Origin: Methanobacterium formicicum
Lineage (GTDB): Archaea; Methanobacteriota; Methanobacteria; Methanobacteriales; Methanobacteriaceae
Reading direction: 5' to 3'
NCBI RefSeq assembly: GCF_029848115.1
Contig: NZ_JARVXG010000020.1
Span: 10,001 to 19,456 of the forward strand
Length of the DNA: 9,456 bases
Within the stretch, counting starts at the first letter, position 1, and each line of letters opens with the position of its first letter. A program made the translations under genes and the position numbers. This document shows positions 9,440 to 9,456 of this stretch, piece after piece. Under the pieces are notes generated by a model. It worked only from the letters and a program-made list of their open reading frames with translations. It ran no database searches and was not told the origin of the DNA.

Positions 9440-9456
9440 TATTTTAAAAAAAGTAG

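Overview
The window looks like chromosomal DNA of a methanogenic archaeon, most likely Methanobacterium or a close relative. The evidence is an archaeal Nre-type DNA repair protein, a stand-alone archaeal GMP synthetase ATP-pyrophosphatase subunit (GuaAb), Shine-Dalgarno sites of the AGGTGA type, TATA-like boxes upstream of several genes, AT-rich spacers with T-run ends, and a soluble PAS/HisKA_2 histidine kinase of a kind common in Methanobacteriales. The genus is an inference. I see no tRNA, rRNA, transposon, CRISPR array or phage gene.

Layout: (1) 1-768, minus strand, the N-terminal 256 residues of Nre, running off the left edge. (2) 769-1178, a divergent spacer with a cluster of inverted repeats. 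(3) 1179-2009, plus strand, a HEAT-repeat protein. (4) 2020-2661, minus, a class I SAM methyltransferase, convergent with the HEAT gene. (5) 2759-4462, minus, a cytoplasmic GAF-PAS-HisKA_2-HATPase kinase. (6) 4463-4767, an AT-rich spacer. (7) 4768-5667, minus, a two-domain protein in which a GTPase fold that has lost its nucleotide-binding motifs is fused through a Pro/Asn/Thr linker to a PII (GlnB-like) domain. (8) 5816-6283, minus, a stand-alone small Ras-like GTPase (COG2229/MglA-like) that is clearly the paralogue of the N-terminal half of the fusion and is itself altered in G1 and G3. (9) 6456-7382, minus, guaAb. (10) 7383-7732, a divergent spacer with a 15-bp direct repeat. (11) 7733-9439, plus, a polytopic membrane protein that looks like a GT-C glycosyltransferase.

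The most unusual part is 4768-6283. Two adjacent co-directional genes encode related small-GTPase folds, one partly degenerate and one fully degenerate, and the fully degenerate one carries a PII domain. In that PII domain the T-loop keeps its canonical length, with Tyr at the positions of Y46 and Y51 of E. coli GlnB. The ATP-binding B-loop has lost its glycines and is one residue shorter. This suggests a protein-protein signalling module, perhaps tied to nitrogen or energy status, in which both classical ligand sites have been remodelled. The nearby histidine kinase and the guanine-nucleotide enzyme GuaAb are suggestive neighbours only. Each gene has its own apparent promoter, so I do not claim a single operon.
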